From NCBI RefSeq assembly GCF_000091305.1, contig NC_013929.1, forward strand, positions 1,798,001-1,862,000: 64,000 bases of DNA, given 5' to 3'. The position numbers were made by a program, and so were the translations under genes. The notes under the pieces were generated by a model. It ran no database searches. It was not told where the DNA came from and saw only the letters and a list, made by a program, of their open reading frames with translations. Each line of letters opens with the position of its first letter. The stretch's first letter is position 1. This DNA is from Streptomyces scabiei 87.22 (lineage in GTDB: Bacteria; Actinomycetota; Actinomycetes; Streptomycetales; Streptomycetaceae). This document shows, one piece after another, positions 46,492-55,700 of this stretch.

Positions 46492-46514
46492 CGAGGCCGA
46501 GCCGCCACGAGCAC

Positions 46515-46688
46515 GGGTCGCCACGGGCACGGGTCGCCACGGGCACGGGTCGCCACGGGCACGGGTCGCCACGCACCCGAGCCGCCATCAGCACGCGCCG
46601 CGACGAACACACACCCGAGCCGCCATCAGCACGCACCGCGACGAACACGCACCCGAGCCACCACGAGCACGCGCCGCGACGAGCACGG
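46515..46688. repeat. Two adjacent tandem-repeat arrays
   Basis: A 16-bp unit GGGTCGCCACGGGCAC occurs three and a half times at 46515-46574. It is followed directly by a 38-bp unit (beginning ACCCGAGCCGCCATCAGCAC) three times at 46575-46688, the third copy diverged, and then a fragment. It fills the space between the converging phosphatase and LacI-type genes. No spacers of constant length, so not CRISPR; no coding role seen. Confidence 0.85.
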
Positions 46689-46757
46689 GTCCGACGTTCC
46701 ATGTGCACGCGCCGCGACGAGAACGAGCCCGGCCGGTCCCGGCCGGGCCCCTCCGTC

Positions 46758-47777
46758 TCAGGCGCTGGCGCGGACGACCAGGCGCGTGGGCAGGATCAGC
46801 GGGGTGGGGTCCTGCCCGTTGACGAGCCCGACGAGCATGCGCGCCGTCTCCCGCCCGAGGTCCGCTATCGGCTGGTGGACGGTGGTGAGCGGCGGATCGG
46901 CGATCCGGGCCACGGCCAGGTCGTCGAACCCGACCACGGCGACGTCGTCGGGAACCGGCCGCCCCGCCCCCCGCAGGGTGCGCAGCGCCCCCGCCCCCAT
47001 GTTGTCGTTGGCGGCGAACACCGCGTCCACGTCCGGGTGTTCGGCCAGCAGCGCGGCCATGACGGCGGCCCCGCCGGGCTCCGTGAAGTCACCCTCGTAC
47101 GGCGGGAACGGTTCGCGCCCGGCGGCCAGCATCGCGTCCCGGTAGCCGCGGTACCGCGCGCGGCCCACCTCGGTGTCCAGCGGCCCGCAGATCGCGGCCA
47201 CCCGTGAGCGGCCCTGGGCGAGCAGGTACTCGGTGGCCTCGCGCGCTCCGCCCGTGTTGTCGACGTCCACGTACCAGCGCGGGGCCGATCCGACGGGGCG
47301 GCCGCCGAACACCACCGGCATCTCCGCCTCCTCGGCCGCCCGCGTCAGCGGATCGTTCTCGCGCAGCGCCATCAGCATGACGCCGTCGGCGCCCTTGCCG
47401 CGCAGCAGGTCCTCCACCCGTCTGCGGCCCCGGTCGGTCGCGGCCAGACACAGCATCAGATGCAGGTCGGCCTCCTCCAGCGCGGCCGACGCCCCCACGA
47501 TCACCTGGGCGAAGAAGGGATCCGCGAAGATCGACGGGTCCTCTCCCGAGACGACCAGCGCGGCCGCTCCCGTCTGCCGGGTGGCCAGCGCGCGGGCCGT
47601 CGGATTGGGCACGTAGCCGAGTTGCCGGACGGCCCGCTCGACGGCCTCGCGCTTGCCCCGGCTGACGTGCGGCGCGTCGTTGAGCACCCGGGAGGCCACG
47701 GAGCGGGAGACCCCCGCGAGCGCGGCCACGGCGTCGAGTGTGGGAGGGCGACGCGGTGGATCCCCTGCCATGACCAT
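46758..47777 (-). CDS. CebR-like LacI-family repressor
   Basis: 339 residues from ATG 47777 behind GGGGAGGGG. LacI helix-turn-helix at ~12-60 (TLDAVAALAGVSRSVASRVL, HVSRGKREAVERAVRQLGY), then a periplasmic-binding-like sugar domain (VFAANDNMGAGALRTLRGAG, VAVVGFDDLAVARIADPPLT). Its promoter region holds three copies of the CebR-type operator TGGGAGCGCTCCCA or close variants. It is divergent from a GH6 cellulase. CebR releases DNA on binding cello-oligosaccharides, so this is probably a local cellulose-responsive repressor that also controls itself. Confidence 0.85.
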   Translation of the reverse strand: MVMAGDPPRRPPTLDAVAALAGVSRSVASRVLNDAPHVSRGKREAVERAVRQLGYVPNPTARALATRQTGAAALVVSGEDPSIFADPFFAQVIVGASAALEEADLHLMLCLAATDRGRRRVEDLLRGKGADGVMLMALRENDPLTRAAEEAEMPVVFGGRPVGSAPRWYVDVDNTGGAREATEYLLAQGRSRVAAICGPLDTEVGRARYRGYRDAMLAAGREPFPPYEGDFTEPGGAAVMAALLAEHPDVDAVFAANDNMGAGALRTLRGAGRPVPDDVAVVGFDDLAVARIADPPLTTVHQPIADLGRETARMLVGLVNGQDPTPLILPTRLVVRASA

Positions 47778-47812
47778 GTGGACCCCTCCCCCTGGCCGAA
47801 CACGCCGAAAAC

Positions 47813-47826
47813 TGGGAGCGCTTCCG
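47813..47826. promoter_or_regulatory. CebR-type box before the repressor gene
   Basis: TGGGAGCGCTTCCG, two mismatches from the CebR consensus TGGGAGCGCTCCCA, 36 bp upstream of the repressor ATG. Suggests autoregulation. Confidence 0.75.
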
Positions 47827-47948
47827 GTCATAGGGACCGTAGAGCCTCGGACTCACCCTGTACAGAGGGAGTTTCGCCCCTCGACTCTTGACAGTTCTAC
47901 CAGCCAGCCACACGATACCGACCACACCCCAAAGGTTCTCCGCACTAC

Positions 47949-47977
47949 TGGAAGCGCTTCCAATGGGAGCGCTCCCA
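47949..47977. promoter_or_regulatory. Double CebR-type operator before the GH6 gene
   Basis: TGGAAGCGCTTCCA (47949-47962) and TGGGAGCGCTCCCA (47964-47977), both perfect palindromes, lie one base apart about 100 bp upstream of the cellulase start. The second is the exact published CebR consensus. Confidence 0.9.
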
Positions 47978-48076
47978 CCTCTCCAGGCACGTCGAACCAC
48001 CGCACTTCCTCAGCGCGTCGCACGCTCCGGACGAGAGCGTGCGGCGCATCCCTGCCAGGAATTCCGAGGTGATGTC

Positions 48077-49042
48077 ATGCGCCGCAGGCTCCGCGCCCTG
48101 ATGGCAGCGCTCTGCTCGTTGCCGCTCGCGCTCGCCGCCGCTCCGTCCGCCCACGCCGCCGACCCGACCGGCATGACCAGCGGGTTCTATGTGGACCCCG
48201 ACAACAGCGCGAAGCGGTGGGCCGCCGCCAACCCCGGTGACGGCCGGGCGTCCGCGATCAACGCCTCCATCGCCAACACCCCGATGGCCCGCTGGTTCGG
48301 CTCGTGGAGCGGCTCGATCGGGTCCGCCACGGGCTCGTTCACGGGCGCCGCGGACAGCCGGGACAAGCTACCTATTCTGGTCGCGTACAACGTCTACAAC
48401 CGCGACTACTGCGGCGGGCACTCCGCGGGCGGAGCCTCCTCGCCGTCCGCCTACGCGAGCTGGATCTCCCAGTTCGCCGGCGGCATCGGCAACCGTCCGG
48501 CGCTGGTGATCCTGGAGCCGGACTCCCTCGGGGACTACGGCTGCATGAACCAGGCGCAGATAGCCGAGCGCCAGAGCATGCTCAGCGGCGCCGTCTCCCA
48601 GTTCAGCCGCCAGGCCCCCAACACCTGGGTCTACATGGACGCCGGCAACCCCGCCTGGACGGACGCCGCGACCATGGCCAAGCGGCTGCACGAGGCGGGC
48701 GTGCGGCAGGCCCACGGCTTCTCGCTGAACATCTCCAACTACCTCACCACGGGCGAGAACACCGCCTACGGCAACGCGGTGAACAGGGAGCTCAGTGCCC
48801 GCTACGGCTACACCAAGCCGTTCGTCGTGGACACCAGCCGCAACGGCAACGGCTCCAACGGCCAGTGGTGCAACCCCTCGGGCCGCCGCATCGGCCCCGC
48901 CACCCAGATGGGCGGCGGCGCGGAGATGCTGCTGTGGATCAAGGTGCCGGGCGAGTCGGACGGCAACTGCGGTGTGGGATCCGGCTCCTCGGCCGGTCAG
49001 TTCCTGCCCGAGGTCGCCTACAAGATGATCTACGGCTACTGA
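48077..49042 (+). CDS. Secreted GH6 endoglucanase
   Basis: 321 residues from ATG 48077. A Sec signal peptide of ~27 residues (RRRLRALMAALCSLPLALAA, cleavage near AHA-AD) precedes a single GH6 catalytic domain: ILVAYNVYNRDYCGGHSAGG, VILEPDSLGDYGCMN (catalytic aspartate), TWVYMDAGNPAWTD, FSLNISNY and LLWIKVPGESDG. No cellulose-binding module, so it is a minimal beta-1,4-glucanase. Controlled through the double CebR-type operator just upstream. Standalone, not followed by a co-directional gene. Confidence 0.92.
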   Translation: MRRRLRALMAALCSLPLALAAAPSAHAADPTGMTSGFYVDPDNSAKRWAAANPGDGRASAINASIANTPMARWFGSWSGSIGSATGSFTGAADSRDKLPILVAYNVYNRDYCGGHSAGGASSPSAYASWISQFAGGIGNRPALVILEPDSLGDYGCMNQAQIAERQSMLSGAVSQFSRQAPNTWVYMDAGNPAWTDAATMAKRLHEAGVRQAHGFSLNISNYLTTGENTAYGNAVNRELSARYGYTKPFVVDTSRNGNGSNGQWCNPSGRRIGPATQMGGGAEMLLWIKVPGESDGNCGVGSGSSAGQFLPEVAYKMIYGY

Positions 49043-49141
49043 CCACGGCCGCCAACCCACCGCTCCAGGACTCCCGTGGCCCGGTCCACTCGCCCCGTGA
49101 CCGGGCCACGGGCTCGGCGTCAGCCGGGAGAGGTCTCGGCG

Positions 49142-49417
49142 TCAGCCGGCAGGGGTCTCCTCCAGCTTCTCGAAGAAGAACTCGTGCTTCAGGAACGAGA
49201 CGTCGTACTCGTGACCGGGCCGGGGCGGCAGCAGTTGCGACGCCTGGAAGAGGCGCCACCCGTCGAGCAGCGCGTCGAGCCCCGTCGCGTACGGCGGCTC
49301 GTCGCTGTCCCCCGCCGTCGGGCGGGTCCGGCCGGTCCCGTCGTACCGGGACCAGCCCACGACCGGGGAGTCGAGCGCCGAGGTCGACAGATACAGGACC
49401 AGGACCTGTTGCCTCAT
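49142..49417 (-). CDS. Hypothetical protein overlapping the PhyH gene
   Basis: 91 residues from ATG 49417, overlapping the PhyH stop by four bases. Contains SALDSPVVGWSRYDGTG and ATGLDALLDGWRLFQASQLL, then HEYDVSFLKHEFFFEKLEE. No family recognised; the aromatic C-terminus looks like a small alpha/beta protein. Coupled to and probably working with the oxygenase. Confidence 0.7.
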   Translation of the reverse strand: MRQQVLVLYLSTSALDSPVVGWSRYDGTGRTRPTAGDSDEPPYATGLDALLDGWRLFQASQLLPPRPGHEYDVSFLKHEFFFEKLEETPAG

Positions 49418-50232
49418 GCGTGGCTCCTCGGGGCGGGCCGGTTGCTGACGCGCGTGACCCAGTACTCGACGTCGAACGACTCGTCGCCGGTCAGGGCCCG
49501 CCACAGCAGGACGCGGTTGTAGATCTCCAGTCGGCCGGTGGCCTGCTCGTACCACGGGAAGGGGGTGTCCAACTCCGCGGTGACGGCCGGGTCGTGCAGG
49601 TCCGCGGTGTCCCAGAGGCGCACCTGCGGCACGGTCGGGTTGAGGCGCAGTTTGTACATGAAGCGGCGGCGGTCGGTGTCGTTGCGGCGGCCGCCGTGCC
49701 AGATGCCGTGGTGCAGGAGGACGACCGTGCCGGCCGGGCAGGTCAGCCGGGTCTGTCCCCGCAGGTTCTGGACGCGGCCGATGTCCGTCTCGTTGATCCG
49801 GCGCAGATGGCTGCCGGGCACGCTGAGGGTGCCGCCCATCTCGGCGGTCACCTCGTGCGGGTAGTACATGAGCTGGATGTCGAACGCGTCCGGCCGTACG
49901 TCGATGATCGCGTCGGCGTGGAGGTCCTGCGCGTGGCCCTCGTGGGGCTCGCGGACGTGCACGGCCTGGTGGTCGACGGTCGGTCCGGGTCCGACCAGGC
50001 TCTCCACGGCACCGGCGACGACCGGCAGGTCGAGCAGTTCACGGACGAAGGTGCCGGGCGCGAACGCGGCGCTCAGCGGGGTGCCGTACGGCACTCCCGG
50101 CAGACCTTCGGCCAGCGCGGCGACGGCCCGTTCGTTGATGTCCGGCGGCACCACCCCGTCCAGGCGCAGAAATCCCTGCGCGACGAAGCGGGCCACCTGA
50201 ACCGAGGTCAGGAGGTTCTTGCTGGTAGGCAT
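49414..50232 (-). CDS. Phytanoyl-CoA dioxygenase (PhyH)-family oxygenase
   Basis: 272 residues. The Fe(II)/2-oxoglutarate facial triad is visible as DLHADAIID (H-x-D) and the distal histidine in LLHHGIWHGG, with a following arginine in RRRFMYKLRL for 2-oxoglutarate. GGTLSVPGSHLRR is the usual PhyH motif. Substrate unknown; members hydroxylate lipids or natural products. Two-gene unit with the 49142 gene. Confidence 0.85.
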   Translation of the reverse strand: MPTSKNLLTSVQVARFVAQGFLRLDGVVPPDINERAVAALAEGLPGVPYGTPLSAAFAPGTFVRELLDLPVVAGAVESLVGPGPTVDHQAVHVREPHEGHAQDLHADAIIDVRPDAFDIQLMYYPHEVTAEMGGTLSVPGSHLRRINETDIGRVQNLRGQTRLTCPAGTVVLLHHGIWHGGRRNDTDRRRFMYKLRLNPTVPQVRLWDTADLHDPAVTAELDTPFPWYEQATGRLEIYNRVLLWRALTGDESFDVEYWVTRVSNRPAPRSHA

Positions 50233-50386
50233 ACGACGAACCTACGGACCCTGCATCGCCCTGTAGTGGGCTGAAATCTTCCTGTGGTGGTCCATTTCCG
50301 CGACCGGCAACCGGCGCGGCCGGTGGGCGCCCCCGAACGGGAGACGCCCACCGCCGCGGACCAGCCGACCACACGGGCTGGGCGGA

Positions 50387-50617
50387 CTAGGCGGTGAGGT
50401 CCGCCTGTCGGTGCCCCCGGTGTCCCTGGGGGCCCTCGTGTCCCACGAACCCCACGAACCGCGACCACCCCGCCCGTCCGACCGCGAAGTGCGGCAGGGT
50501 CACGTCCTTGGAGTCACGTACGCACACGGCCTGTCCGGTGACGGCGACTTCGACGCAATCGTCGCCCTGGCTACCGCTGTAGCTTGACTTGAACCACGTC
50601 AGTTCCGTCGTGCTCAT
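50387..50617 (-). CDS. DUF397 protein
   Basis: 76 residues: TWFKSSYSGSQGDDCVEVAV, then VCVRDSKDVTLPHFAVGRAG and W-x-R-F-V. Intact DUF397, and useful as reference for the broken copy at 19.3 kb. Its ATG overlaps the stop of the XRE gene upstream (ATGA), the usual XRE-DUF397 pair. An unrelated tail (VGFVGHEGPQGHRGHRQADL) extends the C-terminus. Confidence 0.9.
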   Translation of the reverse strand: MSTTELTWFKSSYSGSQGDDCVEVAVTGQAVCVRDSKDVTLPHFAVGRAGWSRFVGFVGHEGPQGHRGHRQADLTA

Positions 50618-51504
50618 AGGTCCAGTTCCCCTCGGAGTCGCTCCAGCAGCGCCCGGGAATCCTTGGCATTCAGGGCCTGCGAGCGCAGTGTGTCATAGCG
50701 CTGATGGAGCAGGCTCACCTCTTTCGAGTCGGAGATCAGACGGCCGTTCTGCTGTCCTTCGGAGTACGCGAGCCGCTGCCCCTGCGGCGTCTCCAGCAGT
50801 CGCACGGGTCCGTCGAGGCAGGCGTGCAACCCGGTCTCCAACGGCACGATCTGGAGCGTCACATTGCGGGGCGCGCTCAACTCCAGCACATGGTCGAGCA
50901 TCCCCCGCATCCGCGCGTCGTCCCCGAACCGCCGCCGGAACACATGCTCCTCGACGATGAAGCTGAACGGGGTCGTCGGCCGCTCGAACAGCATCCGCTG
51001 ACGCTCCATCCGGCGGTCCATGAAGCTGTCCAGCTGGTCGTCCGGTGTCACCGGGACGGTCCCCTCGAAGACCGCCCGCGCGTAGTCCCGCGACTGCAAC
51101 AGCCCGGGGACCAGCCTGCATTCGTACGTGCACAGGCTCACCGCGACCCGCTCCAGCCGGGCCCACTGGCGGAACCAGGCCGCGAGGCCCACGTCCCCCC
51201 GCCCCCGCGTCACATACTGTGACGACTTGCGCAATGCCCCGGTGTTCCCCAGCAGTTCGTCGGCCCGCCGCACGTAGTTCGCGTCCGGCATCCGGCGCCC
51301 CTGCTCCACCGATTCCACCGTGTGCCGGGAGAAGCGGACGAGATCCGCGAACTCCGTCCGGCTGTAGCCCGCGTGCTCGCGCAGCGCCTGTGTCACGGCG
51401 CCCCACGTCCGCAGACTGTCCGAGGGGTCGGGTTCGCGGTCCACCGCCGTCCCCTCGTCGGCCACTGCCTCGTCGTAGTCGTTGCCCATCCCGCCGCCCG
51501 TCAT
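50614..51504 (-). CDS. XRE-family regulator with DUF5753
   Basis: 296 residues from ATG 51504, chosen for GGAGG 8 bp upstream. XRE domain at ~30-90 (LREHAGYSRTEFADLVRFSR, VESVEQGRRMPDANYVRR), then DUF5753 (CRLVPGLLQSRDYARAVFEG, FIVEEHVFRRRFGDD, VTLQIVPLETGLHACLDGP). Partner of the overlapping DUF397 gene; such pairs influence development and antibiotic production in Streptomyces. Confidence 0.9.
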   Translation of the reverse strand: MTGGGMGNDYDEAVADEGTAVDREPDPSDSLRTWGAVTQALREHAGYSRTEFADLVRFSRHTVESVEQGRRMPDANYVRRADELLGNTGALRKSSQYVTRGRGDVGLAAWFRQWARLERVAVSLCTYECRLVPGLLQSRDYARAVFEGTVPVTPDDQLDSFMDRRMERQRMLFERPTTPFSFIVEEHVFRRRFGDDARMRGMLDHVLELSAPRNVTLQIVPLETGLHACLDGPVRLLETPQGQRLAYSEGQQNGRLISDSKEVSLLHQRYDTLRSQALNAKDSRALLERLRGELDL

Positions 51505-51677
51505 CCGCGGCCACCTCCGGTCCTCGTGCGCTGTGGCCCCCATGCCCCGACGGCACCCAGCGTGACGGGAGGACGTGCGTACTGTCCACAGAATGTGCCC
51601 GTACGCTGACTCAGCGTACGGGCACAGGTGACGCTCACACAGGTGGCCGCCCCCCGACGGTCACCGGCGCGGGTGCG

Positions 51678-52556
51678 TCAGGTGATGGGAGGTACGTCCT
51701 TGCAGTCGGATACACCCTCAAGCCAGGCCGCGCCCTTGATGTAGATGTTGGTGACCCACGCCCTGTAGTCCGGCAGGTAGGACCAGACGTCGTTCTCGTA
51801 CCCCTCCGCGTCGACCTTCTCCGCGTGCTTCTGGCAGTACACGCGGATGGTGGTCGAGTACGGGAAGGCGTAGACGCGGCGGGCCGCGAGGCGGGGCTCG
51901 GCCTTGGTCCAGACGCCGGTGCCCCAGGTCTGGTGGATGTTGCCGGTGGGCGTCCCGGTGTTGACGCGGACGGCGCCGAAGTAGGTGCTGCCCAGACGGA
52001 CGTCGCTCACCATCAGCTTGGTGCCGGACTGCTTGGCCTCGACCATCTTGCCCGCGCCGAGGTAGATGGCGATGTGCTGCATGTCCGTCGAGTCCTTGCC
52101 GTAGGCGAGGAGATCGCCGGGCAGCAGCGGGGCGAGACCCTGGGCGGCGGTGAAGCGGGCGGCGGCGCGGTGCGTGTAGTACTGCTGGCTGGCGACGCCG
52201 TCGAGGATGTCCGTGCCGCCGGTGGCCTGGGCGTAGGCGTACCGGACGAGGCCGGAGCAGTCGAAGCCGCGCCGCTCGGGGTCGTGTTCACTGGCCGGGT
52301 CGGTGGGGTCGACCTGCCCGTAGGTGGCCCCGGGCTTGGCTCCGTGGCCGCCGCCCCAGGTGTACCAGGTGCCGGCGGCGACCTCGGCGCAGGCCGCGGC
52401 GATCGCCCGCTCGGCGGCGGCCGAGGCGCCCGGCGCGAGCACGCCGCAGCCGGCGGCGGGAGCGGCCGGAGCGGCCGAGGCCGTGGACACCGGCGCCCAC
52501 AGGAGCAGCGCCATGAGTGTGATCAGTGTGCGGATGACATTGGTCCGGCTCACCAT
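51678..52556 (-). CDS. Secreted NlpC/P60 hydrolase
   Basis: 292 residues from ATG 52556. A signal peptide (RTLITLMALLLWAPVSTASA) is followed by an NlpC/P60 domain: TWYTWGGGHGAKPG, RRGFDCSGLVRYAYAQATGG (catalytic Cys), LAPLLPGDLLAYG and DMQHIAIYLGAG (catalytic His). The C-terminal ~90 residues (RVYAFPYSTTIRVYCQKHAE) are a small Cys-containing extension. Expected to cleave peptidoglycan stem peptides outside the cell. Confidence 0.88.
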   Translation of the reverse strand: MVSRTNVIRTLITLMALLLWAPVSTASAAPAAPAAGCGVLAPGASAAAERAIAAACAEVAAGTWYTWGGGHGAKPGATYGQVDPTDPASEHDPERRGFDCSGLVRYAYAQATGGTDILDGVASQQYYTHRAAARFTAAQGLAPLLPGDLLAYGKDSTDMQHIAIYLGAGKMVEAKQSGTKLMVSDVRLGSTYFGAVRVNTGTPTGNIHQTWGTGVWTKAEPRLAARRVYAFPYSTTIRVYCQKHAEKVDAEGYENDVWSYLPDYRAWVTNIYIKGAAWLEGVSDCKDVPPIT

Positions 52557-52744
52557 GCCGGAACCCCCGTTTCCTGTCGGTCTCGATGAACGGATGGTGG
52601 TGGTCGTGCAGCAGCCTGGCCGACCACCGCCCCGCGCGTCGAGATCCGGGTGTCGCCCCATCCGGGCGGGCAACGGGAAACACCTGGGAAACCCCTGGTG
52701 AGCAGGGCGGTTGCCGAACGCTTCGCCGCGTCCTCAGGTGCTGC

Positions 52745-55700
52745 TCAGCGGTCCCCGCACTCCGTCGGCTCCGCCCGTACGGGCACTCCGGGCAGCAGGG
52801 TGGCGCGTTCCTCGGGTGCGATGCCGAGCCGCAGCCGGCAGATGGCCGCCAGCCGGGCTCCGGGGTCGAGGTCCCACAGCCGTACGGTGCCGTCGGTGCT
52901 GCTGCTGGCCACGGTCCGCCCGTCGGGGGCGAAGTCGACGCCCCACACCGCGTTCGTATGACCGGTGAGGGTCGCCCACACCCGCCGTCCGGCGACGTCC
53001 CACAGGCGTACCGTGCGGTCGTTGCCGCTGCTGACGAGCGTGCGGCCGTCCGGGCTGAAGTCCACACCGCGTACCGCGCCCGAGTGGCCGGTCAGGGCGG
53101 TCTCGAAGCGCCGGTGCCGGACGTCCCACAGGCGTACGGACCCGTCGTTGCCGCTGCTGGCGAGGGTGCGGCCGTCCGGGCTGAAGGCCACCCCCCGCAC
53201 CGCGCCCGAGTGGCCGGTCAGGGTGGCGCGTTCGCGGTGTGAGGCGACGTTCCACAGACGCACGGTCAGATCGTCGCCGGCGGTGGCCAGGGTGCGGCCG
53301 TCGGGGCTGAACGCGACATCGTTGACGAAGTCCTTGTGGCCGTGGAACACGCCGAGCTGGCGGCGCCTCGCCACGTCCCACAGACGCACCGTGTGGTCGG
53401 CTCCCGTCGAGGCGAGGGTCCGCCCGTCGGGCGAGAAGGCGACGGAGAAGACCTGTCCTTCGTGCCCGGTGAGCTTCTTCAGTGCCTCGTGCTCCGCGAC
53501 GTCCCACAGCCGGACCGTGCCGTCGGAGCCGGCCGACGCCAGGGTCCGCCCGTCGGGCGAGAAGGCCACCGAGAACACGGTCTCGGTGTGTCCGCGCAGC
53601 GCGGCCACGAGGGCGTGCGTCGCCGCGTCCCACAGCCGTACGGTGTGATCGGCGTCGGCGGTGGCCAGCAGTTTCCCGTCGGGACTGTAGGCGGTCTGCC
53701 AGACCTCCGTGAACGGACGGGACGTCAGGACCGCCCCGCCCAGGTCCCACAGGACGACGGACTGGTCGAAACCGGCCGTGGCCAGCAGGGCGCCGTCGGA
53801 GGTGACGGCCACCCCGAGGACGTAGTCGGTGTGTCCGGCCAGGACCAGGGTCTGCCGGCCGCTGCGCACGTCCCACAGCCGGGTCGTGCCGTCGCCGACC
53901 GCGCCGACGACCGTCGTCCCGTCCGGGGTGAAGACGACGTCGTTGATGTCGTCGCTGCTTCCCGTGAACGTGTCGGTCTGCCGCCCGTCGGCGACGTCCC
54001 ACAGCCGTACCGTCCGGTCGACGCCGGCGGAGGCCACCGTCCTGCCGTCCGGCGAGAACGCCACGCCCAGCACTTCGTCGGCGTGCCCCTCGAGCGTGTC
54101 GGCGACCCGGGCCCGGTCGGTGTCCCACAGCCGGACGTCGCGGTCGGTGCCGGCGGAGGCGAGCGTCCGTCCGTCGGGGGCGTAGGCCAGTGCGTTGACG
54201 TCGCCCTCGTGGCCGGGGAGGGTGGCGGTGCGCCGTGGCCGGGTCCCGGTGTCCCACAGCTGGACGTTCCCGTCGGCGGCGGCGACGGCGAGCGTCCCTC
54301 CGCGCGGGTCGAAGACGACCGCCCGCGCGCCCTTCGTGGCCTTCGGGAGCGTCCCGGTCCGCCGATGGCCGGTGGTGCTCCACAGGGTCACGGGCCCGTC
54401 GGTGGACGTGACCGCGAGCGTACGGCCGTCGGTGCTGAAGGCGACCGAGCGCACGCGTCCGGGCACGGTGAACCGGGCGAGGACGCGGTGGCCGTCGGCG
54501 GTCTCGCGCAGGACGACCGTGCCGTCGGAGCTGGCCGTCGCGAGGGTGCGGTCGTCGGGCGCGAAGGCGACCTGGTTGACCGGGCCGCGGTGTCCGGCGA
54601 GCCGGGCGGAGAAGGGCTGTGACTGGGTGCTGAGCAGGGCGCCGCGGGCTTCGGCGGTGGGCGCGGTGCGGTAGGACTCCTCCGCGAGGAGCATGGACGC
54701 CTCCGGCCGGCCCCCGGCGAGGGACGCGGAGCGCGCGGCGAGGGCCTGGGAGCGGGCGACGCGCTCCTGGTCGAGGGCGCCCGCGCGCTGCTGGTAGGCG
54801 AGCCCTCCGGCGGTGACGGCGAGGCCGAGCAGCACGGCGAGCGTGGCGAGCAGGGACTGCCGCAGCCGCACCTGGCGTCTGGCCTGTCCGCGGCGCCCGT
54901 CCTCCTCGGCCTGACTGGCCCTCAGGAACGCCTCCTCGTCGGGCGCGAGTCTGCTCCAGCCGTCCGACTCGTCGGCCCAGGCCCGTACGGTGTCGAGGCG
55001 GGTGCCCCGGTAGAGGGCGGAGGGGTCGCGCCGCTCGCGCTCCCATTCACCGGCGGCGTGGGAGAGCTGCTGGTGGAGGAGGAGTCCGGCCCGGTCGGCG
55101 CGGATCCAGCCGCGGAGCCGGGGCCAGGCGTGCAGCAGTGCCTCGTGGGTGATCTCGACGGTGTCGCTGTCCATGGTGATGAGACGGGCCCGGACGAACG
55201 CGTCGAGGGCGGCGGCGGCCCCGTCGGCGTCGCCGAGCCGCGCCATCAGGGCGTCCCGGCTCATCCGGCGGCGGGTCGCCCCGGCTCCGTCCATGACGAG
55301 CACCAGCCGGGACAGGATGCGGCGGATGGTCTTCTGTTCGGCGGGATACAGCCGGGCGAAGACGGTCTCGGCGGTGCGGGCGACCGCCCCCTGGATGCCG
55401 CCCGCCCGTTCGTACCCGTCGACGGTCAGCGCGCTGTCCCGGCGCCGCTGCCAGGTGGCGAGCAGCGCGTGGGAGACCAGCGGGAGGGCGCCGGAGGGTG
55501 TCTCGTCGGAGCCCGCTCCGGAGGCCCCGGGGCCGGTGTCGGGGTCGTCGCGGAGTCCCGCGTCCCGCAACAGCAGCGGGACCAGGCCGGGTTCGAGGGT
55601 GAGCCCGGCGAGTTCCGCCGGGCGGGTGATGGACTCGCGCAGTTCCGCCACGGTCATCGGGGACAGCACGAACAGTCCGCCGGTGAAGACGGGGGCCAGC

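Noticed and set aside
46515..46688. CRISPR array
   Set aside because: Units abut with no spacers, and no cas genes are nearby.
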